From contig JACGWO010000007.1 in assembly GCA_034509735.1 (NCBI GenBank), positions 23,092,046-23,156,045 of the forward strand: 64,000 bases of DNA, in the 5' to 3' direction. Shown here in pieces: positions 47,257-59,669 of the stretch. The position numbers and the translations under genes are program-made. The notes below the pieces were generated by a model. It saw only the letters and a list, made by a program, of their open reading frames with translations, had not been told where the DNA came from and did no database searches. Within the stretch, counting starts at the first letter, position 1. The number at the start of each line of letters is the position of its first letter. The stretch comes from Sesamum alatum. Taxonomy: Eukaryota > Streptophyta > Magnoliopsida > Lamiales > Pedaliaceae.

Positions 47257-49060
47257 GTTCATCGAGCTTTTTTTATTTTTGTATTTCTAAAGTACTTGGA
47301 GCTTATTTTATTTTAGTTTCACTTATTTGTCAAACCAAATTAAAAATAAATTTATACATGCATATGTATTTGTATATTTACTTAAGAGTATGTTTGGTTG
47401 AGGTGAAAAGTGGATGCATAGGAGAAGCAGAAGTAAAAGGGGACGTATAAGAAAAAATTTTAGTGTTTAGTTTGAGGGAATAGGTGGAAGGGAAGTAAAC
47501 TGGATGTATATGAAACCCCTCTGGGGTCCAATTTCGTTTCCGTCTGAAATTGGGGAAATGTAAAAGTATAAGGGCGGAAAGAGTAAAAACTACATATTTT
47601 TATTTTTATTTACTCTATTGCCCATATATATATAGGCTTTAATAAAATTTTCGTCCTGTAATTATATCACTATGGCATTTTTATCCTTTATCATTATTGG
47701 GTTGCCAAATAGTTCTGCAATTTTTTGACATTTCGCGATTTTGGTCCTTCCGGTGCCGGATTTTGCAAAAGTTGCCGGAACAAATCATGTGGTCTTTGCG
47801 ATTTTGGCATTTTTATCCTTTATCTTTTTATGGATTGCAAAAGAATCCTATAATGTTTTGACATTTTGGAATTTTCGTCCTTCTGATGATGGATTATGCA
47901 AAAATTGTCGGAATAAATCATGTGCCACCTTATTTGTTTTTCTATTTTTCATCCATGTTGGCAAAAGTGAACCAATCTGAACAAAAATCCCAATTTAAAT
48001 GAACCACATGAGGCGCACATGATATCTTCGGGCGGCTTTTGCAAGATCCAACATTGGAAGGACCAAAATCACGAAATGTCAAAAGTTATAGGACTCTTTT
48101 GCAATCCTAAAATGATAAAGGATAAAAATGTCAAAATGCCAAAATTACAGGACCAAAAATTTATTTAAGCCTATATATATATATATATATATATTTTCCT
48201 CCAATTCTTCTCTTCTTCCCACTGATATATATATATATATATATATATTTTCCTCCAATTCTTCTCTTCTTCCCACTGATAATACCGTACATAATCGCCA
48301 GAGAGAAGATAACCAAATTGTTTGAAAAACTACTACATCGAAGTCAATAATCCGGTAACATACTTTGCATTTGCGATTTTTTAAAATTTTTTATTGCTAA
48401 TTTTCTATTAATCTTGATTGAATAATCATTTCCCCTAATCGTGTTCCCTGTTCCCGCTGCCGGCACGAGTATTTTTTATTTTATTTAAACTAAATAGTTT
48501 AGAGTAAATGAACAATACTTAATTTTGATGAATACTTGTATTAATAAAAAAATATTATTGTTGTTTGATGTATATTTTTTACTACTGAAGTTTTTAGATC
48601 TTTGATATTAGTATAATATTAACTTGTTTATTTTCTAATAGAAAATGAAGAGAAAGGGTTAAACTGTAAAATTACAAAAATTAGTCTTTTCTTCTCAATT
48701 TAATTTTCTTGTACCAAACAAGGGAAACTATTTGAAATTTACTCCCCTTCCAATCATCTCAAACAACTTGAAGGAAAACTATTATGCTTTCCCTCCCTTC
48801 CCCTTTCCCTCCCCCTTCCTCTTTCATTTCCCCTTTCCTCTAATTTGAACCAAATGAACCCTGAACAAATATACAATTAAAAAAATCAAAAGGGCTAATG
48901 AACTAATAAAAGAATATACAATTAATATATTATATATATACGTATATGTTGTAATTATACGCATGTATAAATTTATTTTTAATATGGTTTGACAAACAAG
49001 TAAAACTAAAATAAAATGAGCTTCAAATACTTTAGGATTATTAAAAAGAGCTCAATAAAC
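47257..49060. mobile_element. TIR element, copy B
   Basis: Ends are inverted repeats: left gttcatcgagct...ttatacatgc and right (reversed) gtttattgagct...ttatacatgc. They align for about 125 bp, then continue with gaps (atgtttggtt / ttcatttggtt blocks). It contains the MITE at 47635-48171, a duplicated 62-bp piece near 48172-48290 and AT-rich filler. No transposase. Superfamily and exact ends uncertain. Confidence 0.55.
47635..48171. mobile_element. long-TIR MITE, copy B
   Basis: 537-bp paralogue of 41268-41800 with the same GGCTT...AAGCC ends, between TA repeats. Confidence 0.75.
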
Positions 49061-49111
49061 GAGTTAAACTATAAGGAAGTTTGGATAAGGGTCGACTGAC
49101 CATATCCGCAT

Positions 49112-50255
49112 TGAAGAACAAGCGGATCCGCCCGGGAGCGCGAGCGGAAGCAAAAAAGCGAGAAAGGATGTGTAAATTTAAATCTAATTTAAATAAACGA
49201 ATCCCAAGGGGTGTACCCTTGGGTGCTCAACCGGGCGTTCGATGTAGGATGTGTAAATATTAGAAACATATATTTAAACACATAGGGCATAGATGTATAT
49301 TAAATCAATCACAGCGTAGTAAAACCGTTACCTTTTATTGTTTAGCGTATGCTCCCAGCTACTAGCGTTGTTCCTTCTCCGGAATGCTCACGAAATCCAA
49401 ACGTATGGATTCTCCAAAGGTGATCCACACCATACCGGAAGAAACACACGTTCTTCTTGCTAGAAAAGAACGGGTTTAAGAAGGAATCGGTTTAAGAGAA
49501 GAACACTATGAATTAGTGCTCTCTTAAACTTACTTTGTTCTTCTTCTTAATTCAAAATCAAGTGAAGAACACAAGTGTGAGAGAGGGAGAGAGGCCGGGA
49601 GTTGAGAGAGAGGAGAGGGATTTTTGTCTTCTCTTTTTCCTAGAAAAAGATGAATAATGAATCACTTATGCTTGGTGTTGTATATTCTAATATATATACA
49701 TAATTAATGTGATTATTGGAATGTGTCTAGGTTCATCCAAGGATGTCTAGATTCATTCCAATCAATCACCATCAATTCTTCAATCAAGCCTACCAAAATT
49801 TATAGTATGATCAAATCATACCAAAAGGGAAGAGCTTGATTGGAGTTGATTTTTCTCTTTCCAAAAGAGATAAGTCAACATACCACCTTGCATGAAACAT
49901 GGCTGATTTTGCTTCCTCCAAGGGATCATGTCGGCCATGTTTAATTAAGGGAAGAAGTCCAACTTCTTCCTATTCCAAAATAGGAATTATTTCTCCTCTC
50001 GGGTATAATTTAACGGACCGGGTTTCATCGTAATCCAATTATGACGAACCCAAAATTAAATCCAAATTAATGCCCATTTAAATTATTCTTGTTGATCTTT
50101 TAGTCCAATTAAAAGATCCAACATGCTCAACTTTCTATATTTAATCGAAAATCCAATTTACCGATTAAATGAAACCCCAAAAACAATATCGGCCCGTCCA
50201 TCTAATGGACTTTCCCTTAAGTAATCCAATTACTTATTTATCCGCTTGTCCTTCA
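49112..50255 (-). repeat. alpha LTR fragment J with inverted tip
   Basis: 49112-50240 is the R/U5 side of an alpha LTR (tip TGAAGAACAAGCGG). It breaks off inside aattacttattta and is followed by 15 bases (50241-50255) that are the same tip in reverse. The fragment therefore looks TIR-bounded by chance. No matching TSD is seen. Confidence 0.8.
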
Positions 50256-50775
50256 CAAGGCAGCACAATAATGGTTCAACCAGCTGCCAGCGGGCTCGGT
50301 GGGAAGTTTCTCGGAGTTTCGATCATTGTTCCTCTTCACTGTCCGTCGGAAGGACTCTAAGTCTCTGAGTGAGTACCTACATCGATTTAACACTACAATC
50401 ATGGGGGTCCCTGCAGTCACACAGGAGGTTAAGGCAAGTGCCTTCTCTCAAGGACTGCAGTATGGTGACTTTTTCAAGTCCTTAGCCAAGAAGCCATCAC
50501 CAAACTTTGAGGGAGAAGTGGTCCACCCTAGGGGTTTGGTCACTCTCCACCTCTCGTTGGGATAAGGAGTGTTAAGGAAGACATGTCTAGTCAAGTTCTT
50601 GATAGTAGAAACCCCCTCAGCGTACAACGTGATCCTGGTGAGGCCTACTCTAAACACCTTCTAGACAGTTTACATCCACTTTCCATATGAAGATCAAATT
50701 CCCTCTGCCCAGAGGCACAGGACAAGTTAGAGGAGACCAGCAGCATATCAAATTCCCTCTGCCTAGTGTGTGACA
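50256..50775 (+). pseudogene. gypsy gag/protease fragment
   Basis: Plus strand. 50272-50520 reads as a gypsy Gag domain (WFNQLPAGS, EFRSLFLF, LSEYLHRFN, FSQGLQYGDFFKSLAKK), broken by a stop before Trp. 50585-50700 reads as the end of a Tat/Ogre-type protease (FLIVETPSAYNVILVRPTLN, then HFPYEDQIP). The stretch between them is deleted. Orientation is opposite to gypsy A and B. Confidence 0.75.
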
Positions 50776-53700
50776 CGGTTTAATTGCAGTTTTCTTTTAG
50801 ATAGTCGAGGAATTCATTACTAAGGTATTCGCCGCCTCGGTCTGGCCGTAGGACTTTAATTTTGCACTCAGTTTGATTCTCAACTTCAAGTCTGCAGTCT
50901 TTAAACCTCTCAAGAGCTTCAGAGTTGTACCTCACTGAAGGACAAGCGGATCCGCCCGGGAGCACGAGCGGAAGCGAGAAAGCGTGAAAAAGTGCGTAAA
51001 TTAAATCAAATCTAATTTAAAATACGAATCCCAAGGGGTGTACCCTTGGGTGCTCAACTGGGCGTTCGATGTAGGATGTGTAAATATTAGAAACATATAT
51101 TTAAACACATAGGGCATAGATGTATATTAAATCAATCAAAGCGTAATAAACCGTTACCTTTGATTATTTAGCGTATGCTCCCGGCTACTTGTGATGTTCT
51201 TTCTCCGGAATGCTCACGAAATCCAAACGTATGGATTCTCCAAAGGTGATCCACACCACACCGGAAGAAACACATGTTCTTCTTGCTAGAAAAGAAAGGG
51301 TTTAAGAAGGAATCGGTTTAAGAGAAGAACACTATGAATTAGTGCTCTCTTAAGCTTACTTTGTTCTTCTTCTTGATTCAAAATCAAGTGAAGACCACAA
51401 GTGTAAGAGAGGGAGAGAGGCCGAGAGTTTGAGAGAGAGGAGAGTATTTTTGTCTTCTCTTTTTCCTAGAAAAAGATGAATAATGAATCACACATGCTTT
51501 GTGTTGTATATTCTAATATATATGCATAATTAATGTGATTATTGGAATGTGTCTAGGTTCATCCAAGGATGTCTAGATTCATTCCAATCAATCACCATCA
51601 ATTCTTCAATCAAGCCTACCAAAATTTGTGGTATGATTAAATCATATCAAAAGGGAAGAGCTTGATTGGAGTTGATTTGTCTCTTTCCAAAAGAGATAAG
51701 TCAACATACCACCTAGCATGAAACATGGCTGATTTTGCTTCCTCCAAGAGAGCATGTCGGCCATGTTTAATTAAGGGAAGAAGTCCAACTTCTTCCTATT
51801 CCAAAATAGGAATTATTTCTCCTCTCGGGTATAATTTAACGGGCCGGGTTTTATCGTAATCCAATTACGACGAATGCAACATTAAATCCAATTTAATGTC
51901 CATTTAAATTATTCCCGTTGATCTTTTAATCTAATTAAAAGATCCAACGTCTCAACGTCTCAACTTTTCATATTTAATCGAAAATCCAATTTACCGATTA
52001 AACGAAACCCCGATACAATATCGGCCCGTCCATCCAATGGACTTTCCCTTAAGTAATCCAATTACTTATTTTATCCTTCGAGATTGACTCCAAGTCAATC
52101 TCTCAACCTCCTCGGTGATTTGTGTGTGACCCTTTAGGTTCACCCTCAGCTAGACTTGGGCCCGTGTCCCACAAGGGCCCGTTACCATGGGTGGTCGTCT
52201 AGCAACGGTCCATGGCACTAGAGACTAGGTGAATTGGCGTGAACATTTAGGCGCCGATTCCGTACGGGTACGATCCTTCCGTCTACCGTCTCCCGGCCTT
52301 AGTCTAGGGTATGGAATTGGGCGTCGGTTCCCATCCTTGACTAGGCATCTATGCTTGATACTCAAGACCACGTATGCTTCATTGCATCGATACAGGAAAT
52401 CATTCCCTGTTCGACCAACCACTGTGGCCACAGCTTTAAACAGCATGAACGTGTCTCTGAGTGCATAGGAGATACCTCTGTCACATACTGACAGGGGACG
52501 GATCCTCTTCTTGGAATCCACCGTCCTCGCTACACATTCTGACTGCACTGGACAAGGCTTATGATAATCATCTTACAGAATGATTACCTCTCGCCAGATC
52601 CAAGATACAGCCGTCCTGTGCACGCGACTGCCATGATTCCTTAAGTCTGAGGATTACTCCCGTACTATCGGAACCGGGGAAAACCAATCATATCGACCAA
52701 GCCTCCAAGGATTCCATATGATGATCCCCGCGAGTCAGTCCAGTCGGCTCGACCCCAGTCGACCAACCCATCAAGATCGTGTAGGCGTCCCACGCCTGTC
52801 GCCGATGAAACACGACACTCATCCAATGAACACGACTCTTGACGTAAGTCTCAATAGGACTCTCGATGCCCTGTCTCGAGGTCCTCGACTTGGAACGTTT
52901 CAGACCCAACTCTTAATCAGTTAGTTTCATGACCACCATCCAATGCGTGGCCCAACTACACGAGTTGTTATCCATGGTCTGTGGGCTTTGTTGCGATATA
53001 AGTTAAACATCGTTTTTAACAAATGTGAAATGAGCGCAACAAAGTAAGCACCAGAAGTGATAAATACTCATTTTATTCATCACATAATAATATTACATTT
53101 ACATCGAGTTGTATAATAGGTTACAAATCGCCAAACTTATTGGCTTTCTGGTCACCTATTCTAACACTCACTAGGTAAACATAACCGTACCGTGAGTGAT
53201 CATCGGTGAAGGTTATGAAGTAGGAGAACCCACCTCTGGCTTGTGTCCTTAGTGGTCCACACACATCTATATGGACCATGTCCAATAGACCTGTGGCAAG
53301 CCTGCTTTGTCTTACAAAGGGCTTCTTGGCCATTTTCCCTCTAAGGAAGGATTCACAAGTTGGTAGGTCACTCAAATTCCCAACCTCTAAGTTCTTTGAG
53401 TCTACCAATTTCTTCATCCTTTCTTGAGAGATGGGACCTAGCCTTGCATGCCACAGTTGTGCATTCCCGTCATTATCTATTTTACATTTGTGTTGAGCAT
53501 TCATAATGAAATTCGATTGTTGCAAGATATAAAGTCCGTTACGAAGTGTACCAAGCAGATGAGAAAATCCACCCTTCATCAAATAGAAGCAATTTTTTAT
53601 TGATCAAAAATTCATAACCACTATTGTCTAACAATGGAATAGAAATGATATTTTTGATCATGCTAGGTACATAATAAACTTGCTCTAAATCTATACTAAT

Positions 53701-54578
53701 ACGATCACTAACTACTGAGGTGGCGGATCCTACGGCTTCTGCAGAAATGGCCTTGCCATTGCCAAGCTTTTGGATTGTATCGCCGCTACTCAGTTTTCTG
53801 CTTCTTTTTAACACCTGCAAATCGTTGCAAATGTGGGCTCCATAACCGTATCTAATACCCAAGAGGCAGAGTTAGTAACCATATTAACCTCAATCACAAA
53901 CATACCTTGCTTAGAAAGGACTTTGGGGCAATCCCTCTTCCAATGCCATTTCTCACGAGAAATGAATACATATGTCATTTGCTCGTGACTGTTGCTTCGA
54001 GTTAACCTTCCTCTTCCCTTTGCCCTTCCCCACTTTGACGGTCTTTCCCTTTCTCGTCTTCCTTTTCTAACATCCGGCAACCTTACCTTTCATTTTGAAA
54101 GTCGAAGCTTCTCCAAACAATACCGATGGCGCAGACTTTTTGGTCGTTATCTCGAATTCTACCAAGGTAAGCATCTTGACCCCATGCTCATGTACAAAGG
54201 ACCCTTCAGTTATTTTAGTCCAAAGATCGCCTTCGTTGCGACATACCTAGTGTGCCGGTCCGGGACTGCATAGCAATCCTTCAGGCGAGGCATTATTGAA
54301 GGAACGTCGTCTAGCTTCTCATACTGCTTCTGTATCTCATTAGTCCCAAATGCAAGTATGATGCTACGGACTTTCCGATTATCCTGATGCCAAGTCTCGA
54401 ACGTCTCACGTTCTTCGGGCGTGGATCCTTCTGGCAAAGTTCGAGGAAACGGCTTGTCCATGACATAGCCTTGGATCTCATAATTGAGGACTATCCTCAG
54501 ATTGCTCAACCAGTCGTTGTAATGGGTTCCACTAAATTTTTTTGTCTCAAGTACAGTTGATAACGGGTTCTTAGACAT
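50776..54578 (-). pseudogene. gag-protease-integrase remnant of H (split by K)
   Basis: Gag starts at 54578 (MSKNPLSTVLE) and is open to 54210. The middle of Gag is deleted. The knuckle retains GHW-like HWKRDCP but its first Cys pair is lost. The protease DTG is interrupted by a frameshift near 53850. The HHCC region and integrase core are readable to 53172 (HIDVCGP, YGYVYLV) and resume at 50930-50780 (SEALERFKD, RGGEYL). No functional product. Confidence 0.85.
50936..53166 (-). repeat. solo copia LTR K
   Basis: 2231-bp alpha LTR (TGAAGGACAAGCGG to TATTCTAACA) with perfect 5-bp TSD ctcac at 50931-50935 and 53167-53171. It lies inside the integrase gene of H, whose reading resumes in register across it. 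U3 core at about 52183-52255. Confidence 0.93.
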
Positions 54579-57139
54579 GATTTTAAATCTACATTTTAAA
54601 ATAGAATATAATCAGCGTAATTAAAAAAAAAGTTTTTAATAATGATTAAAGACTTGGACTTCAGTCCTTTAATTCTCCTACCATTTCTATGAAAACACAG
54701 CACTCTCAAACGTTGTTTTTGGAAAACCCTTTCCTAGTGGGCTTGGGATCCACAATGATGTTTTCCATACCCCGCTTTTACGACTCGCATGAAAAACAAA
54801 TTGTGGGAGGTATTCTATACCATTCTCATCTTACGAGATTCTCAAGATGTCTTGCCTCACCCTTTTACGTGATCCCGAGGACTCCAAGTGAATTACGTTA
54901 TTCAGGCATTAGACCCGACCCAATCAACCGAATCATAGCACTCACTGCTACCCCCCACGACTTGTGAGACAAGCAACAGGGGTGTATTCACTTTGTTCAC
55001 AATAAAGTGCAACTTATTTTCAGCACAAGAGACGTGCTATGACTCGTGAAACTACGCAATTGACTGAAAATAGCTTCCTCACTTTGTCATGGATGAAAGG
55101 CTTGGACGAACTCCTAGAGTTCTAGTCCATTTATTAAGGGTCTAATATTCAACTTGGTCAGGAGAGCAAATAATTGAGTAGCTATCAATGGGTCGTCATC
55201 ACTTGATTCCTATTTCCAGTATGGCTATGCTTATATTTTTGCTCTCTCTCCCTCTCCATATATATTATTATTCGTTGTGGTATGTCTTTTTCTACGTGTA
55301 TATAATAAATAATTTTTTCTGCTTTAAAACAGTATATAAATAAGAGTAAAATATATAAATTAATATAATACATTAAAAAAAACAAAAGAAAAAGAAAGTT
55401 AATTTATCAGTTAATGTAAAATTTGGAAGTTGAATAAGTTAGTTATATTGTCGGTTAATAGGCACTTTTGGCTTTACAAAAAATTGATGCAACAATGTCA
55501 TTAACTGCCATTTGTAAGTGTATAAGCCCTTATCTTTTTGTATTAGTATAGATAATCTTGTCTAACTCCCAATTTTTTTTTTCAGCCAAAATGCACCAAA
55601 ATTAGGAAAAATTCATAAATAAAAAAAAATAAACAAATGAGGAAATGGTCATTTCTTCACATATAGACCAACTTCTGTTCACAAAGTCTAAAAAATGGGA
55701 CAACTTTCCCTCTCAAATTGGCCTAACATGCATTTCATGTGGGGGAAATACCAAGTGAGAGTTTGATGACCGAGATCTCATTACAACACATACATACATT
55801 ATGCATAAACGATTTGCATGACATAGCAGTAATACGAGAAATAAACTATTCATCCATCATAAAAGCCACATGCAAAATAAAAGCCTAGCACGCCCCTGTT
55901 GGATGATCACAAGCCCGAATCCTATGCAACCCGCTGAGCCCGCAGTGGATCTATGGTCAATCTAAGGTTGGTCCTATACTATTACATTCAATGATAGTAA
56001 TCCATCAACACACTGATGGGCCTTGCCTATTTTCCACCGAGCCTCCATGGAACTCCTTGGATCCTCTTTCTGGGCCATCCTTCATCTTCTTTATGAAAAT
56101 AATATACATCCTCACCACTATACTACTCTCATTACAATTTAAAAAGAAACCCCGGCGAACACTCGGGGAGAGTACATTTGGAGGGAGATAGAAAGCCTTA
56201 TTATTCCTAGGCAACCAGAAAGAGAGAGAGGGAAAATAAACGAGACACACAGGCCCAACATAAAACTAAAACCATACATTCGGTTTAGGGCTTGTGATCA
56301 TCCCTTCTCATTCAACACACATAATTCATGATATCTAATCATCAATAACAAGCATAATCCATGATATCCAATTATCAAAAATTGATAAAAGAATGAAAAC
56401 AATGTGTACATTCAAAATTGGTGTAACAATGGCAATCCTTTTCTTGTTAGGAAAACATTTCTCATTATTCATACAATATTAAATTTTGAGGTTCCAAATA
56501 AAATAAAATAGAATATTTTCAAATAATGTCATTAAGAAAAACATGCAAAATAAGTAAAAGTATTTTAAGAAAATTAATTATAAAAATTTAAACAAGAAGA
56601 ACCGCCAAAGACGGCTGAGGGTCGTTGTTGCCGGCTGCGCCCTGCCGGAACAGACAGGCTGGCAAGCCCGGCCTGTTGCCTGCGCATGCTGAGCACGCCG
56701 CCTGCCTGCGTGTGCGCGCGCCTGGCCGCAGGCAGGATCTGCATGCCTGCGCCCGCGCTGGCGGCGCTGGCTGGGCGGCCGTGCATAGGCGCCCTGCCGG
56801 AATAGACAGGCTAGCAAGCCCAGCCTGCAGCCTGCGCCGGTTGAGCGCGCTCCCTGCCTGCGTGCGCACGCGCCTGGCCGCAGGCACGATCTGCCTGCCT
56901 GTGCACGCGCTGGCCGAGCGGCTGCGCATAGGCGCCCTTGCCTGTGCGCGCTGCCTTGCCACGCAGCTTGCGCACGCGGCCTACAGCACGCGCAGGCATA
57001 TTGGGCACGCTCGCTGCGCGCGCGCGCACAGGTTCCGATCACTAACCCTTACGTGTGCTCGGCCTTGTCTGGCCGTGCGTCTGCCCTGTCGTGCGTGCCA
57101 GACGCACTAGCCGGGCGTGCATGCGCAGGCGCCTCTGCC
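54579..57139 (-). other. 5' leader of H, distal part
   Basis: Non-coding. Paired palindromes in decayed form (54956-54966, about 55038-55048). An extra segment of about 590 bp at 55160-55750 is absent from the other leaders. Shared block near 55880-56300, AT-rich stretch, then the GC-rich block from about 56600. L interrupts the GC-rich block at 57140. Confidence 0.75.
56637..57139. repeat. GC-rich block with ~150-bp tandem units, H leader
   Basis: Starting at gcgccctgccgg, the unit at 56637-56788 is repeated at 56789-56931 with many shared words (gacaggct, ctgcctgcgtg, gcgcctggccgcaggca, gcataggc). A third, diverged copy follows. The block resumes after solo LTR L at 59355-59472. Confidence 0.75.
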
Positions 57140-59354
57140 TGAAAGAATCGGGTACAGCGCGGGAACGCAACGAAAGTGTAAAAATATTAATTTAAAGCAT
57201 AATTTAAAACGGGTTCAAAGGGGTGTTCCCTTTGAACTTCCCGGGCATTTGGTGTAGGTCAAAGCGTAAATTAAAGAGGAGAAGATGTTGGACAAGTGGA
57301 TAAAGGAAGAAAACAAAAAAGTTCATGTAACGTAAATGAAAACCAACCTTATGTTCATTGCACGTAGAACCGATTTCTAGCGTTGTTCTCTTTCCGTTTA
57401 TCCTTCCGTTCACTTGAGGATCCAAATTAGAATCCCTCTAATTTATCCACACCACACTATGGAAGAGTTCTCTCAACTATTTCTAGATAGTAGTAGAGAA
57501 GAGAAGAAAAACAATTCCAAAACAACACTATTGTTTAGTGATTTTTGGAATGTTTTGTTGTTCAGTCCTTTCCAAAAGGTATGAACACAAAAAGGAGAAA
57601 ATTTGCAGAGATTTTAGAGTATATTTGAATGAGTTTTTTCTGGAGAAAAATCAAGTATCAAACAAGTCTTGTGTGTATGGTTTTGTGCAGTAGAATTCAA
57701 AATTCAAAACTACAAGTTACCTCGAAGGTAACCTACACACACTAACATATTTTCATGCATAACCTCCAACCATGATGGCATAAAAAACCACCCCATTATG
57801 CAACATTATGGCTGGACATATGTGATCATATGTAGAGGATATTAATTCCTCCTTAACTTGCTAGAACTTGTATTTTTCCATGGACTTGCACTACTAGTCT
57901 TAGACCTTGATTAAATCTAATTAAATCAAGTCCAAGCAAAAGTTTATTGAATAGATATTAATCCAATTAATATCATTCCAATTGATGTCAACTAGTTTAT
58001 TTAATTCAATTAAATAAACACAGGTCCAAACTCTAATTAATTGATCCAATCAATTAATTAATCCGAACCCGATAAATTAATCCAATTAATTTAAAGGTTC
58101 TAAGCCCACGAATCAACTAATCTAATTAATTAATTCTTGGACCATCCATCAAATGGATTTCCCAATAAATGATCCAATCATTTTTTTTCACCTTGAATTA
58201 ATTTAATCCAATTAAATTAATTCGTTTCTTCTAGAATTAATTCTAAATTAATTCTACCAATTCCATAGTGATTTGTGTGTGACTCTTTAGGTTCACCCTC
58301 AACTAGATTTGGGCTTATGTCCAACACAATTGGTCAATTAAATCCAATTTAATTAACTTTGTTCCAATTAACCATTAATCGGAAAACGCCTGCCACCATG
58401 GGTGGCCATCTAGCAACGGTCCATGGCACTAGAGACTCGGTGAATGTTGGCGTGAACTTTTAGGGCTCTGAGTACCATACGAGTACGGTCCTTCCATCAT
58501 CCGTCTCGTAGTCTAAGTTTAGGGCATGGAATTGGGCATCAGTTCCCATCCTGAACTAGGCAACTATGCTCAATACCTCGAGACACGTTTGCTCTATTGA
58601 TCGACGTAGGAAATCATTCCCTACTCAACCAACCGATGTAGCCACAAACTTAAAAAGCTTAAACCATCTCAGAGCGCATAGGAGACTCGACTGTCATATA
58701 CTGACAGGTGACGGATCCACCATCCTCAACACATATCCAACTGCACTGGAGAAGGCTTATGATGAACGTATCACAGATATGGACATCTCTTGTCAGACCC
58801 TAGATACAACCTTCATATGCATGTGACTACCATGATTCCTCAAGTCCGAGGACTAATCTCGTACTATCGGAGTTGGGAATTCCAATCATACCGACCAAGC
58901 CTCCAAGGCTTCCATATGATGATTCCCGCGAGTCAGTTCAATTAGCTAACACCATTGTCAACTAACCCACTAATATTGCATAGACGAGCAACGTCTATCA
59001 CTGATGAAATATGACACTCATCCAATGAATGCAATCCTTAGTGCAAGTCTGTATAGGACCCTCGATGCCCTGTCTCGAGGTCCTCGACTTGGACCATTTC
59101 AGACCAACCCTCAGAAGTTGGTTTCATAGCTGTCATCCAATGCGCAACCCAACTACATAGGTTATCCAATTGGTTTGTGGGCATTTGTTGTGACGTTAAA
59201 ACGCTGTTTAATGTAATCAGTAAGCACAACAAACACATAGTGTCACAGATGAATACTTACTATATTCATCAAGTCAATAATACTTTAATAAAGATTGCTA
59301 AACAGTACCCCAAAACGGCCAATCCAATTAGTTTTCTGCTCACCTATTCTAACA
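57140..59354 (-). repeat. solo copia LTR L
   Basis: 2215-bp gamma LTR (TGAAAGAATCGGG to TATTCTAACA) with perfect TSD ctgcc at 57135-57139 and 59355-59359. It is inserted in the GC-rich block of H's leader. U3 core at about 58395-58465. Closest to the 3' LTR of D. Confidence 0.92.
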
Positions 59355-59669
59355 CTGCCTCCGTGCGCGCGCGCCTGGCAGCGCAGCCGGCACGCCGCTT
59401 GCTGCACGCACGCTGTGCGCGCCTGGCCGTGCGCACTGCGCGCACGATCAGCTGGCGACTGCCACGTGCTACGTTTTCTATTGCGTTCTATTTTTCTGCT
59501 GCGTTTTTCAAGAAATCAAGAATACCAAGAACACCAAGATTTCATGTAAACCAATACGATAAATCTCATGAAAAACAACGTGCTTTAAACATAAATCAAA
59601 AGCCACATAAATCATGCTTTACACGTATAAAACCATAAGCCCATACACCGAATTGGGCTCTGATACCAC
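59355..59669 (-). other. 5' leader of H, proximal part with PBS
   Basis: Rest of the GC-rich block (to about 59472), then AT-rich leader and PBS 59653-59668, TGGTATCAGAGCCCAA on the minus strand (last two bases differ from C). Confidence 0.82.

Noticed and set aside
56574..57110. Open frames of 124-161 codons
   Set aside because: Same compositional effect in the GC-rich block of H's leader.
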